From an uncultured Chitinophaga sp. (GTDB lineage Bacteria; Bacteroidota; Bacteroidia; Chitinophagales; Chitinophagaceae): 64,000 nucleotides of DNA. The notes beneath the pieces were generated by a model that saw nothing but the letters and a program-made list of their open reading frames with translations, made no database searches and was not told the DNA's origin. Both the position numbers and the translations under genes were made by a program. Positions 60,238 to 64,000 of this stretch are shown in pieces. The stretch lies in NCBI RefSeq assembly GCF_946479755.1, contig NZ_CAMLHC010000011.1, forward strand, positions 62,001 through 126,000, read 5' to 3'. Numbering within the stretch: the stretch's first letter is position 1; every line of letters starts with the position of its first letter.

Positions 60238-63200
60238 TTATTTGGCGGAGTCCGGAGCTGTTTGGGCAGCTGCGGAGTCTCCGGTGGTATTGATGTTTTG
60301 CTGGCCTTCGCGGGTGTGCTGTCCGCCGGGGCCGAAGTCTACTTTCATGCGTTCCAGCCACTGGATGAACTGTTCAGCGGTCTGGCCATCGCGTTGGAGG
60401 TCGGACGTCAGTCTGCTGGCAGGGAGGGACTGGTAGTAGCGGATCTGCTGCTGGCAGTCTTTGATGATCTGGTTGCTCAGTTCATCGCCACGTTTGTAGT
60501 CGCCTGCGATGTAGTGTGCGTACACGGTTTGCAGGGACGTATAGTTGTGCATGTTGCCCGGGGTGGTCATCGCGTAAGGGAAGTTCACTTCCTTCACGTT
60601 TTTATCCATATAGTTCAGTACGGCGATGGCGCTGTCTTTAGCGGCGCCGCCCTGGGTCATGGCCACGCTGAGGCGGGTAAAGGACTGGCGCAGGTACATC
60701 AGCATTTTACGGTTAGGCTCATCGAAGTAGGTGCCTACGGTCTGAGCGCCGCCGAATGCGAATTTGTGCATCAGGTTTTCATACATTACGCCCACGTTGG
60801 CGTTGATGTCCATGCCTAACGGGTCGGTAGCTGTCGGTTTAGGCAGCGGTACCAGGTGGTAGGCCAGGCCGTCGGTTTGGAGGTAGTCGTTCAGACCGAG
60901 GTCGGTAGGGCTGGTAAAGTAGATCGGGCGTTTCCAGTTGTTGGTGGCGATGATATCGTACACGGCCAGGTCATTTTTCAGCAGGTAGCTTTTGGTGACT
61001 TTGATCGGCACTTTCGGCAGGATTTTATCTGCGTCTTTTGCGTTTACCACGCCGTATTTCAGCACTTCGTCCTTGTTAACCGGGATGAACAGGTTGCGGG
61101 TAGGCAGGAAGTTTTCCGCGCCGCCGTCCTGGGTGTTGATTTTGCTGTGTTCATCGTCGCTGCCCATGAAGTCCATGATGTCTTTCAGGGGGAAGTCCCT
61201 GTCGGCCGGAATATTTCCCGGATCGAAGAAGCGGATGTAGTTGCGGGTTTCGCCCTGGTATTTATCCGGTGTCCAGCTCATGGGCACAGCCGGGCTTTTG
61301 TTCACCATTCTGCGTTGCTGATCGATGTACCAGTCCACGCCGAGGAGGCTGAGGTTGATCACCCTGATATCGGGACGGATGCCTTCCACTTCCTGTGCGT
61401 ACCACAGCGGGTAGGTATCGTTGTCACCGACGGTGAAGAGAATGGCGTTCGGCTGGCAGGATTCGAGGTAATCTTTTGCGATATCGCGGGCGATGTATTT
61501 GGTAGAGCGGTCGTGGTCGTCCCATTCCTGGGCGGCCATGAGCACGGGTACAGCGAGGAGGCATAAGCCTGTGGCCAGTACCGGCGTCATCGCGTTTTTG
61601 ATTTTTTTGTTCAGGAAGTTATACACGGAGAGTACGCCGAGGCCTATCCAGATGGCGAAAGCGTAGAAGGAGCCTACGTAGGCGTAGTCACGTTCACGTG
61701 GCTGGTTGCCGGCCTGGTTGAGGTACAGTACGATGGCGATGCCTGTAAAGAAGAACAGGAGGGTCACCACGAGGGTGTCTTTCCGGTGGTTGTTGTACTG
61801 GAAGAAGAAACCGATGATACCCAGGATGAAAGGCAGGAAGAACAGCGTGTTGTGTGCCTTGTTGTCTTTCAGGCTGTCCGGCATCATGCTCTGGTCGCCG
61901 TAGATGGCGTTGTCGATGAAGGGGATACCGGAGATCCAGTTACCATCGCGTACGTTGCCATAGCCCTGGGTATCGTTTTGTTTTCCGACGAAGTTCCACA
62001 TGAAGTAGCGGAAGTACATGAAGTTCATCTGGTATTGGATGAAGAACTTGATGTTATCGCCGAAGGAAGGTTTTTCATTGGCTTCCAGTCCGAGCCAGGA
62101 GCGGTAGAAGTCCGCGTGGCCCTGGTCGTTGCTGGCGTCCCATACACGGGGGAACAGCATCATATCTTCGGAGGCGTATTTAGGCTCCATTTTTTTACCG
62201 GCGACCATGTATTTTTTGGGGCCGCGGGCGTAGATGTTGCCGCCTTCGTCATACCGTTCGGGGCGGGCGGTGAACACCTGACCATAGATCAGGGGGAAAT
62301 CGCCATATTGTTCGCGGCCGAGGTAACCTACGAGGGAGATCGGGTTGTCCACGTTGTACATATCTACTGAAGGGTTAGACGTAGAACGCACCATGGTAGT
62401 GATGTAGGTGGAGTATCCGAGGAGGGTGAAGAGGATGAACATGATGGTGAGCCGGCTGAAGTGCAGTGTTTTTCCCGGGTCCAGTTTGATGCCGAAAGTT
62501 TTCAGCAGGGTAGGGATGAGCAGGAAGAACGCAGCCAGTAACACTTTAAAGAACACTACGCCGCCGCTGGTGTCGTTGTAGGCGGGTATCAGGATTACAG
62601 AGGCGATGATGATCAGCGGCGCATAGAGGCCGAGTTTCGGTTTTCTGTAACCCAGCACCAGTACCGCGATGATGGCGACGAAGTAGAAGATGAACCCGGA
62701 GAAGTAGCCCATGCCGAAGTTATTGACGAAGATAACGTCCATATAACCGGAGGCTTTTACGGTGTCCTGGATCAGGTATTTCTGGATCATACCGGTGATG
62801 GCGCAGCCTATGAGGAAGGCCCAGAAAGTGCCCCAGGCAGTAGGTTTGAATCTTCTGAAGTAGTAGACCATGACGATGGCCGGGATGGTGAGGAGGTTGA
62901 GCAGGTGTACCCCGATGGACAGGCCGAGGAGGTAAGCGATCAACACGATCCATCTGTCGGCGTATGGTTCGTCTGCTTCGTGTTCCCATTTGAGGATGGC
63001 CCAGAACACGACGGCGGTGAAGAAGGAGGACATACCATACACTTCACCTTCCACGGCGGAGAACCAGAATGAATCAGAAAAGGTATAAGCGAGGGACCCT
63101 ACGATACCGGCGCCCATAATGGCGATCATTTTCTCACGGGAGATCTCTTCACCGGCTTTAACCATCAGACGACGGGCGAAGTGCGTGATGGTCCAGAAGA

Positions 63201-63471
63201 GGAACAGGATGGTGAAACCACTGGCCAGGGCAGTCATGGTGTTTACGCCGAGGGCTGCCTGAGAGGGTTCGAGGAACATGCTGAAGAGTCTTCCGAGCAT
63301 CACGAACAGGGGTGCTCCGGGAGGGTGGGGGACTTGTACTTTGTACGCACTGGAAATAAATTCGCCGCAGTCCCACAAGCTGCCCGTGGCCTCCATAGTC
63401 ATAATGTAAACAGAGCAGGCTATGATGCAAATCACCCAGCCAACTATGTTGTTGGTCCTTTTAAAATTCAT
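60238..63471 (-). CDS. Glycosyltransferase family 117 / DUF2723 membrane protein
   Basis: A 1077-residue integral membrane protein with about 11-12 hydrophobic helices in the first 640 residues. It has the GT-C-like motif SLWDCGEFISSAYKVQVPHPPG (Asp34, Glu37 near the catalytic acids), then a large extracytoplasmic C-terminal domain. It is the Bacteroidota form of the DUF2723 family, proposed to transfer sugars to exported proteins (O-glycosylation). A -7-like TATTTTTG (63499-63492, minus) lies 20 bp upstream of the ATG. A single gene; no partner is adjacent. Confidence 0.92.
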   Translation of the reverse strand: MNFKRTNNIVGWVICIIACSVYIMTMEATGSLWDCGEFISSAYKVQVPHPPGAPLFVMLGRLFSMFLEPSQAALGVNTMTALASGFTILFLFWTITHFARRLMVKAGEEISREKMIAIMGAGIVGSLAYTFSDSFWFSAVEGEVYGMSSFFTAVVFWAILKWEHEADEPYADRWIVLIAYLLGLSIGVHLLNLLTIPAIVMVYYFRRFKPTAWGTFWAFLIGCAITGMIQKYLIQDTVKASGYMDVIFVNNFGMGYFSGFIFYFVAIIAVLVLGYRKPKLGLYAPLIIIASVILIPAYNDTSGGVVFFKVLLAAFFLLIPTLLKTFGIKLDPGKTLHFSRLTIMFILFTLLGYSTYITTMVRSTSNPSVDMYNVDNPISLVGYLGREQYGDFPLIYGQVFTARPERYDEGGNIYARGPKKYMVAGKKMEPKYASEDMMLFPRVWDASNDQGHADFYRSWLGLEANEKPSFGDNIKFFIQYQMNFMYFRYFMWNFVGKQNDTQGYGNVRDGNWISGIPFIDNAIYGDQSMMPDSLKDNKAHNTLFFLPFILGIIGFFFQYNNHRKDTLVVTLLFFFTGIAIVLYLNQAGNQPRERDYAYVGSFYAFAIWIGLGVLSVYNFLNKKIKNAMTPVLATGLCLLAVPVLMAAQEWDDHDRSTKYIARDIAKDYLESCQPNAILFTVGDNDTYPLWYAQEVEGIRPDIRVINLSLLGVDWYIDQQRRMVNKSPAVPMSWTPDKYQGETRNYIRFFDPGNIPADRDFPLKDIMDFMGSDDEHSKINTQDGGAENFLPTRNLFIPVNKDEVLKYGVVNAKDADKILPKVPIKVTKSYLLKNDLAVYDIIATNNWKRPIYFTSPTDLGLNDYLQTDGLAYHLVPLPKPTATDPLGMDINANVGVMYENLMHKFAFGGAQTVGTYFDEPNRKMLMYLRQSFTRLSVAMTQGGAAKDSAIAVLNYMDKNVKEVNFPYAMTTPGNMHNYTSLQTVYAHYIAGDYKRGDELSNQIIKDCQQQIRYYQSLPASRLTSDLQRDGQTAEQFIQWLERMKVDFGPGGQHTREGQQNINTTGDSAAAQTAPDSAK

Positions 63472-63491
63472 AAGGTTGTTTTAAGGTCCGA

Positions 63492-63499
63492 CAAAAATA
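63492..63499 (-). promoter_or_regulatory. -7 element (TATTTTTG) for the GT117 gene
   Basis: On the minus strand TATTTTTG matches TAnnTTTG, with TTAG (one mismatch to TTTG) 19 nt upstream. The predicted start lies about 15 nt before the ATG. Confidence 0.45.
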
Positions 63500-63643
63500 T
63501 AAAAAGTAGCAAATTATGCTAATCTGCTGAACAGTTTTAACTTTTTGTAAATATCTTTTTATTTGTTAGCTATCCGCTTGGATTGTAGTGGTTTCCCGGG
63601 GGATTAAAATGTGATTAGAACCCCGGGTCCGTCCGGCGGGCTT

Positions 63644-63937
63644 TTAGGCCTTGAAAGCTTCTGTAACCGTCCATGCTGCCGGTTTTGCGTTGAAAAGCAC
63701 TTTGGTGGCGGCCCATGTTTCCCGGAAGAGATCGGAGTGCCGGTAGGTTTCCAGGGCGGTTTCGGACTCCCATTTGCTGAAGGTGAAGAAGGTGTTGCCG
63801 GAGGCCGGATGTTCCCACAGTTCGAGGTGGAGGCAGCCGGGGAAGTTCCGGATGAGATGTTGTTGACGGGAAAACAGTTCCCGGAAGGTGTTTACCTTAT
63901 CGGGGGCAAACTCCATCTTAACGAGTCTGTTGATCAT
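63644..63937 (-). CDS. Antibiotic biosynthesis monooxygenase (ABM) domain protein
   Basis: A 97-residue single ABM domain: INRLVKMEFAPDKVNTFRELFSR, FPGCLHLELWEHPASGNTFFTFSKWESETALETYRHS. These ferredoxin-like proteins dimerise and either oxidise quinone-like compounds or serve as heme-linked small oxygenases; the substrate is not predictable. No signal peptide. Upstream (63938-64000) is the only part of its promoter region in the window. Confidence 0.88.
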   Translation of the reverse strand: MINRLVKMEFAPDKVNTFRELFSRQQHLIRNFPGCLHLELWEHPASGNTFFTFSKWESETALETYRHSDLFRETWAATKVLFNAKPAAWTVTEAFKA

Positions 63938-64000
63938 TGAAAGATTATTCTGACAGTTTGGTAAAAAGACAGTTGCTGGAAGCCGGTGGGCTGGGTAAGC

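Overview
The window reads as chromosomal DNA of a Bacteroidota bacterium, most likely family Chitinophagaceae (Chitinophaga-like). This is inferred from content: proteins ending in type IX secretion sorting domains (26218-28359, 47918-50863), a carboxypeptidase-regulatory/plug/barrel outer-membrane protein, a LytS/LytTR pair, bacillithiol (bshC) and futalosine-menaquinone (mqnE) genes, a GT117/DUF2723 protein, and promoters of the Bacteroidota type (TTTG, about 20 nt, TAnnTTTG). Most genes are moderately GC-rich, and the intergenic DNA carries simple inverted repeats. No transposase, integrase, phage gene, CRISPR array or rRNA was seen. There is one tRNA (Cys).

Layout. 1-4370: glycogen genes (3' end of glgA, glgC) followed by a GH130 enzyme and a convergent GT4 glycosyltransferase. 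4553-11000: bshC, a FUSC-family membrane protein and an outer-membrane barrel protein. 11364-15378: smc and a DUF4259 gene. 15510-17072: an AT-rich two-gene cassette (SDH/Clp-fold serine protease plus a 72-residue protein) bounded by two identical 49-bp terminator hairpins. 17084-24397: nucleoside transporter, acyltransferase, cytochrome c lipoprotein, an unrecognised structured RNA, an FMN-binding glutamate-synthase-like enzyme and a GreA-like factor. 24487-28359: M43 protease, mqnE and DUF192 in one overlapping operon. 28523-33376: trxA, dnaE and an NlpC/P60 lipoprotein. 33373-39918: surface-glycan genes (flippase, three glycosyltransferases, methyltransferase, FdtA-like isomerase, FdtB-like aminotransferase). 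40066-43042: two paralogous lipoproteins in line with a LytS/LytTR two-component pair. 43098-53758: YfhO, queuosine-precursor transporter, NUDIX, methyltransferase, large T9SS surface protein, CorA, dapF and a nucleoside phosphorylase. 53956-54026: tRNA-Cys. 54254-63937: GNAT, Gfo/Idh/MocA, a MoxR-VWA pair, a 346-bp giant inverted repeat, a secreted sugar isomerase, GT117 and an ABM-domain protein.

The most unusual items are (i) the cassette bounded by duplicated terminators, (ii) the near-perfect inverted repeat with 114-bp arms at 58888-59233, whose two arms carry the same triplicated 12-mer, and a partial relative of it at 54776-54810, (iii) the promoter plus nested-stem RNA at 22203-22306, and (iv) the lipoprotein-lipoprotein-kinase-regulator operon. 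No already-known exotic system (defence island, secretion apparatus, biosynthetic cluster) is complete in this window. The protease/small-protein cassette is the best candidate for something undescribed. Functions come from reading translations and motifs by eye; no database search was possible.
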